Assembly (NCBI RefSeq): GCF_003003125.1 | Contig: NZ_PVTZ01000002.1 | Coordinates: 124,001 to 188,000 of the forward strand | DNA: 64,000 nt | Reading direction: 5' to 3' | DNA from: Laceyella sediminis | GTDB taxonomy: Bacteria; Bacillota; Bacilli; Thermoactinomycetales; Thermoactinomycetaceae | Part shown: one piece after another, positions 54,020-62,153 of the stretch | How positions within the stretch are numbered: position 1 is the first letter of the stretch | Layout of the letters: each line of letters begins with the position of its first letter | Program-made: the position numbers and the translations under genes | Notes under the pieces: generated by a model | The model's database searches: none | What the model was told of the DNA's origin: nothing | The model's input: only the letters and a program-made list of their open reading frames with translations

Positions 54020-55129
54020 TTAGTTGTTTGCATAGTATTCCTTAATGGTATCAACGATCATATGAATGGTTTCCGTCTCCAACTCCGCGTACAACGGCAA
54101 AGCGAACGTGCGGTTGGACATGTATTCGGACACTGGCAGGCTGCCTTTCTCATATCCCAATGGCTTATACACATCTTGTTGATGAAGCGGTACCGGATAG
54201 TAAACGCCGGTGGAGATGCCTTTTTCTTTCAGATAAGCCATCAACTGATCACGGTCATCCGCTTGCACGATGTACAGGTGGTAGATGTGCTTACGATCTT
54301 CAGCCGCAAATGGGGTGATGAGCGGAGTGTCTTTCAGCAGCTCATTGTACAGGGCCGCGCGCTCACGCCGTCCGTTGTTCCAATCATCGAGGTGGCGCAG
54401 TTTGATGCGCAACATGGCTGCTTGCATCTCATCCAAACGGCTGTTGTAGCCGATCATGCTGTGATAGTATTTGGGGTTGCTACCATGTACGCGCAAGATG
54501 CGAATTTTTTGGGCCAGTTCATCGTCATTGGTCACAACCATGCCACCATCTCCGTAGCCGCCCAGGTTTTTGGTTGGGAAGAAGGAATAAGTAGCTGCAT
54601 GGCCCAGCGTTCCGATTTTGCGTCCTTTGTATTCCGAACCCAAGGCTTGCGCCGAGTCTTCCAGCACGAACAGGTTGTGCGCTTCAGCCAGTGCCATGAT
54701 CTCATCCATGTTGGCCGGCTGACCGAAGATGTGCACCGGAATGATCGCCTTCGTCTTGTCAGTGATTTTCGCTTCGATTTGTTTGACATCGATGTTGTAT
54801 GTTTTCTCATCGATATCCACGAATACCGGGGTCGCACCCAGCTGGGAAACAACTTCCGCAGTGGCAAAGAAGGTGAATGGCGTCGTGATGACTTCATCAC
54901 CAGCACCCACACCCGCCGCATCCAGCGCCAACAACAGGGCATCCGTTCCGTTAGCCACGCCGATCGCATGTTTCACTCCTACATAACGGGCCACTTCTTC
55001 TTCAAACGCCTTCACTTCCGGCCCCATGATGTACTGCCCGTTATCCAACACCTTGGCCACCGCTTGCAAGAGCTCTTCGCGAATCGGTGCCATTTGCGCT
55101 TTAAGGTCCAACAGAGGAATCTTTTTCAT
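54020..55129 (-). CDS. DegT/DnrJ-family sugar aminotransferase (WbpE/WlbC-like)
   Basis: PLP enzyme installing an amino group on a keto sugar nucleotide. 369 residues: IPLLDLKAQMAPIREELLQAVAKVLDNGQYIMGPEV, GVANGTDALLLALDAAGVGAGDEVITTPFTFFATAE, and the PLP lysine in ATYSFFPTKNLGGYGDGGM. It resembles WbpE/WlbC, which aminates C3 of UDP-3-keto-GlcNAcA, the product of the next-door oxidoreductase. ATG 55129 has AAGGAG at 9 nt. Confidence 0.9.
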   Translation of the reverse strand: MKKIPLLDLKAQMAPIREELLQAVAKVLDNGQYIMGPEVKAFEEEVARYVGVKHAIGVANGTDALLLALDAAGVGAGDEVITTPFTFFATAEVVSQLGATPVFVDIDEKTYNIDVKQIEAKITDKTKAIIPVHIFGQPANMDEIMALAEAHNLFVLEDSAQALGSEYKGRKIGTLGHAATYSFFPTKNLGGYGDGGMVVTNDDELAQKIRILRVHGSNPKYYHSMIGYNSRLDEMQAAMLRIKLRHLDDWNNGRRERAALYNELLKDTPLITPFAAEDRKHIYHLYIVQADDRDQLMAYLKEKGISTGVYYPVPLHQQDVYKPLGYEKGSLPVSEYMSNRTFALPLYAELETETIHMIVDTIKEYYANN

Positions 55130-55165
55130 GATCATCATGCTCCTTGTTTCGTAAGTGTTGTGAGT

Positions 55166-56194
55166 TTAACCGCGTTTCTTCAGGTCGTCCATTTTAACCG
55201 GCTTGCCAGACTCGGCGGCCTCTTGGCACGCGATAACGAGGCTGAGCGCTTGCCGCCCGGCTTCCCCGTCCACAATCGGCGCGCGGTCTTCACGGATGGC
55301 ATCACACATGTCCTGAATGATGCATTGATGACCTGGGATGCCAAATGGATCTTGTTCCACACGTTGTTTGACTTGTTCCGCTTCTTCTTCATTCAGGTCC
55401 GCGAACGACCAATGCTTAATCCAGTTTGCCGTTGGCCCCCCGATGATGGCCGTTCCGCGTTCGCCGAAGATCGATAACGACTCTTCCAAGTTTTTAGGGT
55501 AAATGGTAACGGCCGCTTCCAACACGCCCAACGCCCCGTTTTTAAAGCGGATCACGGACACGGATGTGTCTTCAGCCTCAATATCGCGAATCCGCGTTGC
55601 GGCGTAAGAGGAAACCTCATCCACTTCACCCATCATCCACAACAAGAGGTCCATATTGTGAATCGCTTGGTTCATCAGGACGCCGCCATCCATCGCTTTG
55701 GTACCGCGCCATGGCGCTTGGTCATAGTATGCCTGGTTTCGGTTCCAACGCACCGTTGCGTTAGCGTGTCCGATTTTGCCAAAGGCTCCGCTGTCCAATT
55801 GCCGGCGGAGTTCCACCACAGCGGGGCGAAAACGGTTCGGATGCACCACAGCCATCTTGACTCCGTTTTTCTCGCAGGCCTCGATCATGGCGTCCGCGTC
55901 TTCCAAAGTCAAAGCCATCGGCTTCTCGACGATGACATGCTTTTTGGCCTCCGCCACTTGCAAGGTCAGTTTGGCGTGAAGGCCGCTCGGCGTGCAAATC
56001 GCCACCACGTCGACATCCGATTTCAGCATGTCGGCGAGGTCGGTATAAGCGGTCACCCCTTCCCGGGCAAACTCCTTCAAGCGCTCTTCATTGGTGTCGC
56101 AAATCGCTACCAATTGAGCGTCTTCCACCGCGTCAATCGCGGCAACGTGCTTCTTGGCGATATGGCCGCAGCCCACAATTCCAAAGCGTATCAC
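55166..56194 (-). CDS. Gfo/Idh/MocA oxidoreductase (WbpB/WlbA-like)
   Basis: 342 residues: FGIVGCGHIAKKHVAAIDAVEDAQLVAICDTNEERL (NAD site), EKPMALTLEDADAMIEAC (the EKP motif) and a C-terminal alpha/beta domain including GGVLMNQAIHNMDLLLWMMGEV. Fits oxidation of C3 in UDP-GlcNAcA ahead of transamination. GTG start at 56194 after GAGGGAG. First gene of the leftward operon that continues through the aminotransferase, dehydrogenase, acetyltransferase, Wzx and Wzy genes; composite element B lies 80 bp upstream. Confidence 0.9.
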   Translation of the reverse strand: MIRFGIVGCGHIAKKHVAAIDAVEDAQLVAICDTNEERLKEFAREGVTAYTDLADMLKSDVDVVAICTPSGLHAKLTLQVAEAKKHVIVEKPMALTLEDADAMIEACEKNGVKMAVVHPNRFRPAVVELRRQLDSGAFGKIGHANATVRWNRNQAYYDQAPWRGTKAMDGGVLMNQAIHNMDLLLWMMGEVDEVSSYAATRIRDIEAEDTSVSVIRFKNGALGVLEAAVTIYPKNLEESLSIFGERGTAIIGGPTANWIKHWSFADLNEEEAEQVKQRVEQDPFGIPGHQCIIQDMCDAIREDRAPIVDGEAGRQALSLVIACQEAAESGKPVKMDDLKKRG

Positions 56195-56272
56195 AAATCT
56201 CCCTCATTTCTATTCAAGTTCATCTATCAAACATCTTGTTACAATTAATGTTTTATTTAATTCACATAGGTA

Positions 56273-56335
56273 TGTTACAGGAACATTACAAACCTATCAC
56301 CAACTGTAACATAGTTGAAATTTTTTGGGTATCCC
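56273..56335 (-). promoter_or_regulatory. Polysaccharide-locus composite element, copy B
   Basis: TGTTACAG (56273-56280), 23 bp, CTGTAACAT (56304-56312), 14 bp, GGGTATCCC (56327-56335), between the GT4 gene at 56404 and the first gene of the leftward operon. Same modules and spacing as copy A. Confidence 0.6.
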
Positions 56336-56403
56336 CGCATCTAAAAAGTCATAAAGTTTTACGTTCTCCCGCTTGGCAACGCAGTCTCAGGGATTGACAC
56401 ACC

Positions 56404-57606
56404 CTAGCTCTGTTTCTCTTCCAACACACGCGCATACACCGCTTTGGTGTTCTCTGCGTTCTGTTCCCAAGTTAATTTCCGTGACGCCTCTAATGCTTGT
56501 TTGCCCATGGTGTCTATGAACGATTCATCTTCAATGAGAATTTTGCGCAGTGCGCGAGTGATGCTGTCCACATCTTGAGACTGGGCCAACAACCCTGTGC
56601 GCCCGTCTTGCAGGATTTCCCGGATGCCGCCGACATCGGTGGCGACCATCGCCCGCCCGCATCCCATCGTTTCTAACAGAATCGAAGGCAAGCCTTCACT
56701 CAAGCTGGTCAACGCCACCACATCCGCACTGTTGATCCAAACCGGAATCTCCTCGTACGGCTTTCGGCCTAAAAAGGTGACGCGTCCCTGCAATCCCAAC
56801 TGCTCCACTTGTCGTTCCAATTCTGCGCGAAGTGGCCCTTCACCGATCAGATTCAAGCTCACTTCTTCACATTCAGCGGCAATCGTTCTAAACGCCTCCA
56901 ACAGATAAGGAATCCCTTTCACCTGATACAGGTTGCCGACAAACAACACCTGCTTTCCAGACAACGGCAAATCCAATGTTTTTCGCGCAGCGCTTTTCTC
57001 CATCGGCTGGAATCGGCTGGGGTCAAATCCGTTGTAGATAGTGGCCACCTTCGCATCCGGAACCATCTGGATCACTTCTTGCCGCGCCCGTTCACTCACC
57101 GTAATGACAAAATCATTGCCACGTAGCGCCTGCTCGGTCCGCTCATAGACGCGCCGGCTCCGTTTGGGATAAAGCATCACGTCCGATCCGTGAACAGTGC
57201 TTACCACCGGCACGCCAAACGCTTGTTTCAGCAGACTTCCCGCATAACCATCGGGATAAATGGTGTGGCAATGGATCAACTCAAACGGAAACTCTTCATA
57301 AATGGATGGCAAAACCTTCCGCAACGCATTTACATATAGGTTACCGTATTGGGAAAAGAAAAACCCACCCGGAAACATCCGTGTCGGGACATAGTAGACG
57401 GGAATGCCGTCCAACTCCGTGCGCGCGGGCAATTGGCGATAACCTCGCCATTTGCGGTAAAGCGGAAAGTGCGGGATCGGCACAACAACACGCACATCCA
57501 TTCCCGCCTGTTTCAACGCCTTTGTTTGATTGTGCACAAAAATGCCAGCCATTGGATTAACTTGATTTGGATACATGTGGGAAACCACCAGTACGCGGGT
57601 GCCCAT
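56404..57606 (-). CDS. Glycosyltransferase family 4
   Basis: 400 residues: RVLVVSHMYPNQVNPMAGIFVHNQTKALKQAG (N-domain), VVSTVHGSDVMLYPKRS, VATIYNGFDPSRFQP, then NSADVVALTSLSEGLPSILLETMGCGRAMVATDVGG with the donor-binding E-x7-E motif. ATG at 57606 after AAAGGATG; the frame continues to 57696 without a ribosome site. Runs the same way as the polysaccharide operon and ends about 200 bp upstream of it. Confidence 0.88.
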   Translation of the reverse strand: MGTRVLVVSHMYPNQVNPMAGIFVHNQTKALKQAGMDVRVVVPIPHFPLYRKWRGYRQLPARTELDGIPVYYVPTRMFPGGFFFSQYGNLYVNALRKVLPSIYEEFPFELIHCHTIYPDGYAGSLLKQAFGVPVVSTVHGSDVMLYPKRSRRVYERTEQALRGNDFVITVSERARQEVIQMVPDAKVATIYNGFDPSRFQPMEKSAARKTLDLPLSGKQVLFVGNLYQVKGIPYLLEAFRTIAAECEEVSLNLIGEGPLRAELERQVEQLGLQGRVTFLGRKPYEEIPVWINSADVVALTSLSEGLPSILLETMGCGRAMVATDVGGIREILQDGRTGLLAQSQDVDSITRALRKILIEDESFIDTMGKQALEASRKLTWEQNAENTKAVYARVLEEKQS

Positions 57607-57719
57607 CGTGATCACATCCTTTGCAGCGTGGGTAGGATTTTTTTCCTGCCAAACAACGCAGATAGATTGCACGAAAACGGTCGATAATAAAGACATCCAC
57701 CATTCAGGAGAGATCTTTT

Positions 57720-57851
57720 ATGAGAAGACAAAAAATGGCCAGTGACGCTTATAATTCCATGTTGGGCATTTTTAACGGGTTGTTGATCAGCTTGCCCGTA
57801 TGGGGAGTGCTTTATTTTCTGTGGCGCATGCTGCACCTATGGAGTTGGTAG
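57720..57851 (+). CDS. 43-residue single-span membrane peptide
   Basis: Found by hand: ATG at 57720 after AGGAGAGATC, 43 codons, TAG. A polar N-terminus (MRRQKMASDAYNS) precedes one membrane helix with LGIFNGLLISLPVWGVLYFLWR. It shares G-[VI]-[LF]-N-x3-[LI]-S-[IL]-P-[LV]-W-x2-LYF with the 36-residue protein at 44370. Both genes lie on the plus strand and both have ATAATAAAGACA shortly upstream. Function unknown. Confidence 0.6.
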   Translation: MRRQKMASDAYNSMLGIFNGLLISLPVWGVLYFLWRMLHLWSW

Positions 57852-57860
57852 GTAACACGA

Positions 57861-57893
57861 GGCGGAAGGTCCCGCTCATGGGGACCTTCCGCC
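57861..57893. terminator. Hairpin between small membrane gene and fabZ
   Basis: GGCGGAAGGTCCC / GGGACCTTCCGCC, perfect 13-bp stem with a 7-nt loop; no T run on either side, so a weak or Rho-assisted terminator. Confidence 0.6.
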
Positions 57894-57906
57894 GCTATGT
57901 ATTCGC

Positions 57907-58332
57907 TTATGAGATGGCGAACATCAATTCCCCTTCCGCCACTACTTTGTCTCCCACGCGCGCAATGCCTTTGCCTTTGCCCATGCTACCTCTTAAGCGG
58001 ATCATTTCCACTTCAAGAGTGAGCGTGTCGCCCGGCTTCACTTGCTCGCGGAAACGGACTTTGTCAATGCCCGCAAAAAAGGCCAATTTCCCTTTGTTTT
58101 CCTCTAAGCCCAGCACGATGACCGCACCTACCTGCGCCAGGGCTTCGATGATCAACACACCCGGCATGACTGGGTAATCCGGGAAATGTCCTTGGAAAAA
58201 AGGTTCGTTCACAGTCACGTTTTTGATTCCCACCGCGTGCTTGCCCGGCTCCCACTCCACGATGCGATCCACCAACAAGAATGGGTAACGGTGAGGAATA
58301 ATTTCTTGAATCTGTTTCACATCACATTTCAT
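57907..58332 (-). CDS. fabZ: (3R)-hydroxyacyl-ACP dehydratase
   Basis: Hot-dog fold enzyme of fatty-acid elongation. 141 residues: [17 protein letters not shown], active-site His in [16 protein letters not shown] and Glu in [11 protein letters not shown]. Normal length. ATG after GAAGGGAG. Near spoIIID as in Bacillus chromosomes. Confidence 0.96.
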   Translation of the reverse strand: MKCDVKQIQEIIPHRYPFLLVDRIVEWEPGKHAVGIKNVTVNEPFFQGHFPDYPVMPGVLIIEALAQVGAVIVLGLEENKGKLAFFAGIDKVRFREQVKPGDTLTLEVEMIRLRGSMGKGKGIARVGDKVVAEGELMFAIS

Positions 58333-58502
58333 GGTTTGCTTCTCCCTTCATTTCAAAACGATTCCGGTGACCATTTGTCCTCATTATAGCGAAACGTATG
58401 GTAAAAAACTATGTTGACATGAGAACGAAATCAGGACGGATTCATGACAATCCCTAGCCACTGCCAGATTGCTGGCGGTGTTTCCCGCTCATATATGTAA
58501 AA

Positions 58503-58545
58503 CAGCCGCAACAGGGCTTGTCCCCCGCAACGGCTGCACATTCAC
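58503..58545 (-). terminator. Terminator after malic enzyme
   Basis: CAGCCG...CGGCTG outer stem with an inner GGG/CCC pairing and minus-strand TTTTAC. Confidence 0.5.
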
Positions 58546-58577
58546 AATGATTCCATGCACGATTGCCCAAGAAAGAT

Positions 58578-59912
58578 TTACAGGACAGGTTCCATCTCCA
58601 TCTCCCGCTCGGCCACTCGCTCCACGGCACGGGCCACTTCCACATGCACCTTGGGATCAAGCGGATGGGGAACCAATTCTCCAGATGCGGTGCAATCAGC
58701 GATCGCCTGCGCAGCGGCCACCAACATGGAGTGGGTAATTTCTTTTGCTCCGGCATTTAGCACTCCGCGGAAAATACCCGGGAAGCCCAACACGTTGTTG
58801 ACGGAACGCCCATCTGCTGCAAACGCGGCTCCAGCTTTGACCGCTTCTGCTGGTGTGATTTCCGGTTTCGGGTTGGACAGGGCCAGAATCACTTGCCCCT
58901 TGCGAACCATCTCCGGCTTGATCAAGCCCGGCACCCCTGTCGTGGCAATAATGATGTCACAATGCTCCATCAGCTCCTCGATGGATTGAAGCGCTGTGCC
59001 ACCGTAACGACGCAACCGCTCTAGCGCCGCCTCTTGCCGGTCAACACCGCACATCTCTTTGACACCGTAGGCCATGAACATCCGGCAAATCGCCAGCCCA
59101 GCTGCACCCAAGCCGATCTGTCCCACGACGGCATCTTTCAAGTCAACGCCCGTTGAGCGGCAAGCAGAGATCACCGCAGCCAATGTCACCACCGCCGTAC
59201 CATGTTGGTCATCATGCATGACAGGAATCGGCAACTCCTCTTTGAGCCGCTCTTCAATTTCAAAGCAATGCGGCGAGCCGATGTCTTCCAGCAGAATCCC
59301 GCCGAATCCTTGATAGATTTTTTTAATGGTGTTTACCACTTCATCCGGATCGCTGGTATTTAACAGGATCGGAATCCCGCTGATGCCCGCAAATCGGTCA
59401 AACAAAGCCGCTTTTCCTTCCATGACCGGCATGCCAGCCAATGAACCAATATTCCCCAAGCCCAAGATCGCGGTTCCATCGGTGACGATGGCCACCGTGT
59501 TGCCGATGCTTGTATAATAACGGGCCTTATCCGGATCATCCTGAATCACACGGCACACATCCGCCACTCCCGGCGTATACACGCGACGCAAATCAGCGAG
59601 CGAACGAATATCCATCCGGCTTTTCATCTGGATTTTTCCGCCTTCATGGGCACGGAGTACGTCATCAGACACGGCATGGACGTAGATTCCGTTTTCCAAT
59701 GATTGAATCGATTGAATCACTGCATCTAATTGCTCTTTGCTCTCACAATGAACGGTAATGTCCCGGACAGTGGACAAGGGGCCGACTTTAATGGTGGTAA
59801 TGTCCCCGATATCCCCGTCAGCCATTCCGATAGCAGTTGCCACTTTCCCAAGATTCCCCGGTTTGGACGGGGTTTCCACAATAATGGTTCGAATGATGTT
59901 GCGTACTGTCAT
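58578..59912 (-). CDS. NAD(P)-dependent malic enzyme with N-terminal ACT domain
   Basis: Oxidative decarboxylation of malate to pyruvate. 444 residues. The N-terminal ACT domain (about 1-80; TIIVETPSKPGNLGKVATAIG) is typical of YtsJ-like regulation. The malic core has VYTPGVADVCRVI, GNIGSLAGMPVMEGKAALFDRFAGI, ILLEDIGSPHCFEIEERL, HDDQHGTAVVTLA and an NAD site GQIGLGAAGLAI. ATG after GGGGGTG. Monocistronic. Cofactor preference cannot be read from the sequence by eye. Confidence 0.93.
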   Translation of the reverse strand: MTVRNIIRTIIVETPSKPGNLGKVATAIGMADGDIGDITTIKVGPLSTVRDITVHCESKEQLDAVIQSIQSLENGIYVHAVSDDVLRAHEGGKIQMKSRMDIRSLADLRRVYTPGVADVCRVIQDDPDKARYYTSIGNTVAIVTDGTAILGLGNIGSLAGMPVMEGKAALFDRFAGISGIPILLNTSDPDEVVNTIKKIYQGFGGILLEDIGSPHCFEIEERLKEELPIPVMHDDQHGTAVVTLAAVISACRSTGVDLKDAVVGQIGLGAAGLAICRMFMAYGVKEMCGVDRQEAALERLRRYGGTALQSIEELMEHCDIIIATTGVPGLIKPEMVRKGQVILALSNPKPEITPAEAVKAGAAFAADGRSVNNVLGFPGIFRGVLNAGAKEITHSMLVAAAQAIADCTASGELVPHPLDPKVHVEVARAVERVAEREMEMEPVL

Positions 59913-59959
59913 CTGCGCACCCCCTAAATGTTAATCATACAAAATCTCAATTAATAAAA

Positions 59960-59989
59960 AAAGAATCGGTCTATTTTTACCGATTCTTT
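59960..59989 (-). terminator. Terminator after phosphatidyltransferase gene
   Basis: AAAGAATCGGT / ACCGATTCTTT, 11-bp stem with an 8-nt loop and a T tract on the minus strand, 6 bp past the stop at 59996. Confidence 0.85.
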
Positions 59990-59995
59990 CCGCAC

Positions 59996-60511
59996 TCATT
60001 CGCGAGGTACCACCCGCAATTGGAACAGATAGATTAATGACGTGATATAGGACAAGATAATAACAGACCAGAGGAAGACATGCGCTTGGGTATAATCCAG
60101 CATGAGCATAAATAAAGCAAGATAAAACAGCACCGTCGTCAGTTTGCCGAAAAAATTCGCTGGCAATGTCTTTTTTCCTTGAAGGTGAAAGATCGCCGAG
60201 TAGACGATCATCGCCACATCCCGCAAGAATATGGCTGCGGCCTCACCCAGGCTGATTTTGCCTGAGATGAGCAAGGACAAAAAGACCGCCAGCATCATCA
60301 GCTTATCCGCAAGAGGGTCCAACATGATCCCCAGCTGGGTGATTTGTTGCGTCTTGCGAGCCAAGTAACCGTCCACCACATCCGTCAAACCTGCGAGAAG
60401 GATGATCCCAAGTGCCCAATACATGCGCCCAGCCATATCGGAGAAGTACACGGCCAAATACAGCGGTATCAAAAAAAACCGCGCCAAGGTTAATAAATTG
60501 GGCAAATTCAA
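59996..60511 (-). CDS. CDP-alcohol phosphatidyltransferase (PgsA-like)
   Basis: Membrane enzyme of phospholipid synthesis, most likely CDP-diacylglycerol--glycerol-3-phosphate phosphatidyltransferase. About 171 residues from a TTG at 60511, which sits 8-9 nt after AGGAGGG; the frame continues to 60547. It has the family signature D-x2-DG-x2-AR-x8-G-x3-D-x3-D as DVVDGYLARKTQQITQLGIMLDPLAD and about five membrane helices. A second PgsA elsewhere in the genome is possible, since this copy is not in the usual cinA/recA context. Confidence 0.8.
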   Translation of the reverse strand: MNLPNLLTLARFFLIPLYLAVYFSDMAGRMYWALGIILLAGLTDVVDGYLARKTQQITQLGIMLDPLADKLMMLAVFLSLLISGKISLGEAAAIFLRDVAMIVYSAIFHLQGKKTLPANFFGKLTTVLFYLALFMLMLDYTQAHVFLWSVIILSYITSLIYLFQLRVVPRE

Positions 60512-60574
60512 TTCGGGGTCCCTCCTCACGCCATCAGATAAATGCAAAATCCCCGCCCTACACTTGCAAACGGG

Positions 60575-61393
60575 TTACGTTTTAAAGATCAAGTCGTAGA
60601 TATGCTGCCACATACCCATATCAAAAACGTCGCCAGCCGGTTGTTTGCCGATCACTGCGTGACCCACAATCAACCCGATAATCAAGGCCGCCAGCAACGA
60701 AACAGGCAACCAAGCGATTTTTACAACTTTCTTCCAAGCCGGACGCGCATCGGCCTCATCCTGTCCCTTAACCTCTTCTGTATATTTCCCACGTTTCTCC
60801 TCTTTTGAAACATGCTCCGTCGATTTGGAAGCTGCCTCTTGGCCGGATTCATCGGCCTTGGCAATGTCTTCGGAGAAATCAACGGTATAGGCGGGTTGTT
60901 TATACTGAATCTCTGGCTCTTTATCGGCTTCGTCAACCGGAGTCAAGGAGTATTCTTTAAAATCGATGGGAGTCAGTGTGTCTTCTAGAGAAAGGTTGCG
61001 TTCAGCTTGATTGGGGGCCGGGGATTGGTCGGCCTGAACCGGTTCGTCCAATGCAGATTGGCCTTCTTGCCCAGCGGCAACAGATTTTTGAGCAAGCGGA
61101 AGAACCGATGATTGTTTATTGTCCGGACTCTGAAGGTCTTGTTCTCTGTCGACGGCACCGCTCTTATCCAAATTAAGATGGGTGTCTTGCACCAATTCAT
61201 CTTCTTTGCTCCACTTCAGCATCCCCACTGGCAAGGTGTCTTTTTTGGCGCTTTTGGTGAGTTTTGGGCTTTCTTGCTCTTTGGGTTCTGGCTGCTGAGT
61301 TGCTTCGGTCAACGAGCTTTTTGCCTCTTCCTGCTGTGCGGGATGAACTTGATCCCGCTTGTTGTTGTCTTGGTTTTTATCTGGGTAACTCAT
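60575..61393 (-). CDS. EpuA-domain protein with long disordered region
   Basis: 272 residues: about 200 residues of Gln/Glu/Lys/Ser-rich sequence, then a membrane helix (VKIAWLPVSLLAALIIGLIVGHAVIG) and the short conserved tail GDVFDMGMWQHIYDLIFKT. The tail matches the EpuA (DNA-directed RNA polymerase subunit beta-associated) domain of Firmicutes, which has the form GxGxxxDVFxxxTWQHIxDL. ATG 61393 after GGAGAGG; ATG 61399 is too close to that site. The acidic/polar region is much longer than in most homologues. Confidence 0.75.
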   Translation of the reverse strand: MSYPDKNQDNNKRDQVHPAQQEEAKSSLTEATQQPEPKEQESPKLTKSAKKDTLPVGMLKWSKEDELVQDTHLNLDKSGAVDREQDLQSPDNKQSSVLPLAQKSVAAGQEGQSALDEPVQADQSPAPNQAERNLSLEDTLTPIDFKEYSLTPVDEADKEPEIQYKQPAYTVDFSEDIAKADESGQEAASKSTEHVSKEEKRGKYTEEVKGQDEADARPAWKKVVKIAWLPVSLLAALIIGLIVGHAVIGKQPAGDVFDMGMWQHIYDLIFKT

Positions 61394-61515
61394 CTGCATT
61401 CCTCTCCAAAGGCTTACTTCTCCAATTTGTTTGAAAAAAAAGCTCGTCCAATATAAAAGGCTTTAGTTATGTCTGTCACTATTCATAATTGAATATATCG
61501 TAACTATGAACATAA

Positions 61516-61538
61516 GTCTATACTTACACCGTATAGAC
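61516..61538. promoter_or_regulatory. Perfect dyad upstream of EpuA-domain gene
   Basis: GTCTATAC-TTACACC-GTATAGAC, 8-bp arms, in the gap 61394-61652. Suggests an operator for a dimeric regulator; none is identified. Confidence 0.4.
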
Positions 61539-61565
61539 GCGGGTCTGTTTCGTTTACAAAAAATA

Positions 61566-61635
61566 GCACCGGAAGAAGGGTGTAAACGGGGTGTGTATCA
61601 CTTATACAAAGGATATTATGTCATGCTACCGGTGC
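61566..61635 (-). terminator. Hairpin after spoIIID
   Basis: GCACCGG / CCGGTGC stem enclosing about 56 nt, followed by TATTTTTTG on the minus strand. A long loop, but the T run fits termination of spoIIID transcription. Confidence 0.5.
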
Positions 61636-61652
61636 CACAACCCGAATAAAAT

Positions 61653-61937
61653 TTAAACTTTCATTGAAACTTCTTGGCATTCTGGTTGCGATCGCCGCTT
61701 GTACTTAATTTTTGTCGCTTCCCCTCCTCTTATGTGTCTGATCGACTTATGGTATTCCAGTATCTCTTTCACCTGGTTGGCCAATTCAGGATTGATCTCA
61801 GGCAAGCGCTCCGTTAAATCTTTATGGACTGTGCTTTTTGACACGCCGAACTCTTTGGCGATCGTCCTTACTGTGTTTCGCGTTTCCACAAAATAATTAC
61901 CGATTTTAATGGTACGCTCCTTTATATAATCATGCAC
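61653..61937 (-). CDS. spoIIID: Stage III sporulation transcriptional regulator SpoIIID
   Basis: Mother-cell DNA-binding protein that adjusts the sigma-E regulon. 94 residues: HDYIKERTIKIGNYFVETRNTVRTIAKEFGVSKSTVHKDLTERLPEINPELANQVKEILEYHKSIRHIRGGEATKIKYK, nearly identical to Bacillus SpoIIID. GTG at 61937 with AAAGGGGG upstream reproduces the family N-terminus; the frame extends eight codons further without a ribosome site. AATATAAT (61972-61979) lies about 35 bp upstream, compatible with a sigma-E -10. Confidence 0.96.
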   Translation of the reverse strand: MHDYIKERTIKIGNYFVETRNTVRTIAKEFGVSKSTVHKDLTERLPEINPELANQVKEILEYHKSIRHIRGGEATKIKYKRRSQPECQEVSMKV

Positions 61938-62118
61938 CCGCCCCGCGCCCCCTTTCGTCATGATTTGCTACATTATATTGGAAGGCACGTTCGGTTATTC
62001 TTTGCAAACAAGCCTGGACAAGAATAAACAAGCTTTTTTTTTGGATAAACTATGACAAGATCGCGAAGCCGCGCATAATCCTGTCATGGACAAATGGAAT
62101 TGCCCACAACGCGTAAAA

Positions 62119-62145
62119 AGGCACTCTCCATCAAGAAGAGTGCCT
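62119..62145 (-). terminator. Terminator after spoIIQ
   Basis: AGGCACTCT / AGAGTGCCT, 9-bp stem with a 9-nt loop and a minus-strand T run, 9 bp beyond the stop. Confidence 0.88.
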
Positions 62146-62153
62146 GTCTTGGA

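Noticed and set aside
53948-55477. 509-codon plus-strand frame antisense to the aminotransferase and oxidoreductase genes
   Set aside because: His/Phe/Val-rich shadow typical of GC-biased third positions; the minus-strand genes have full catalytic motifs.
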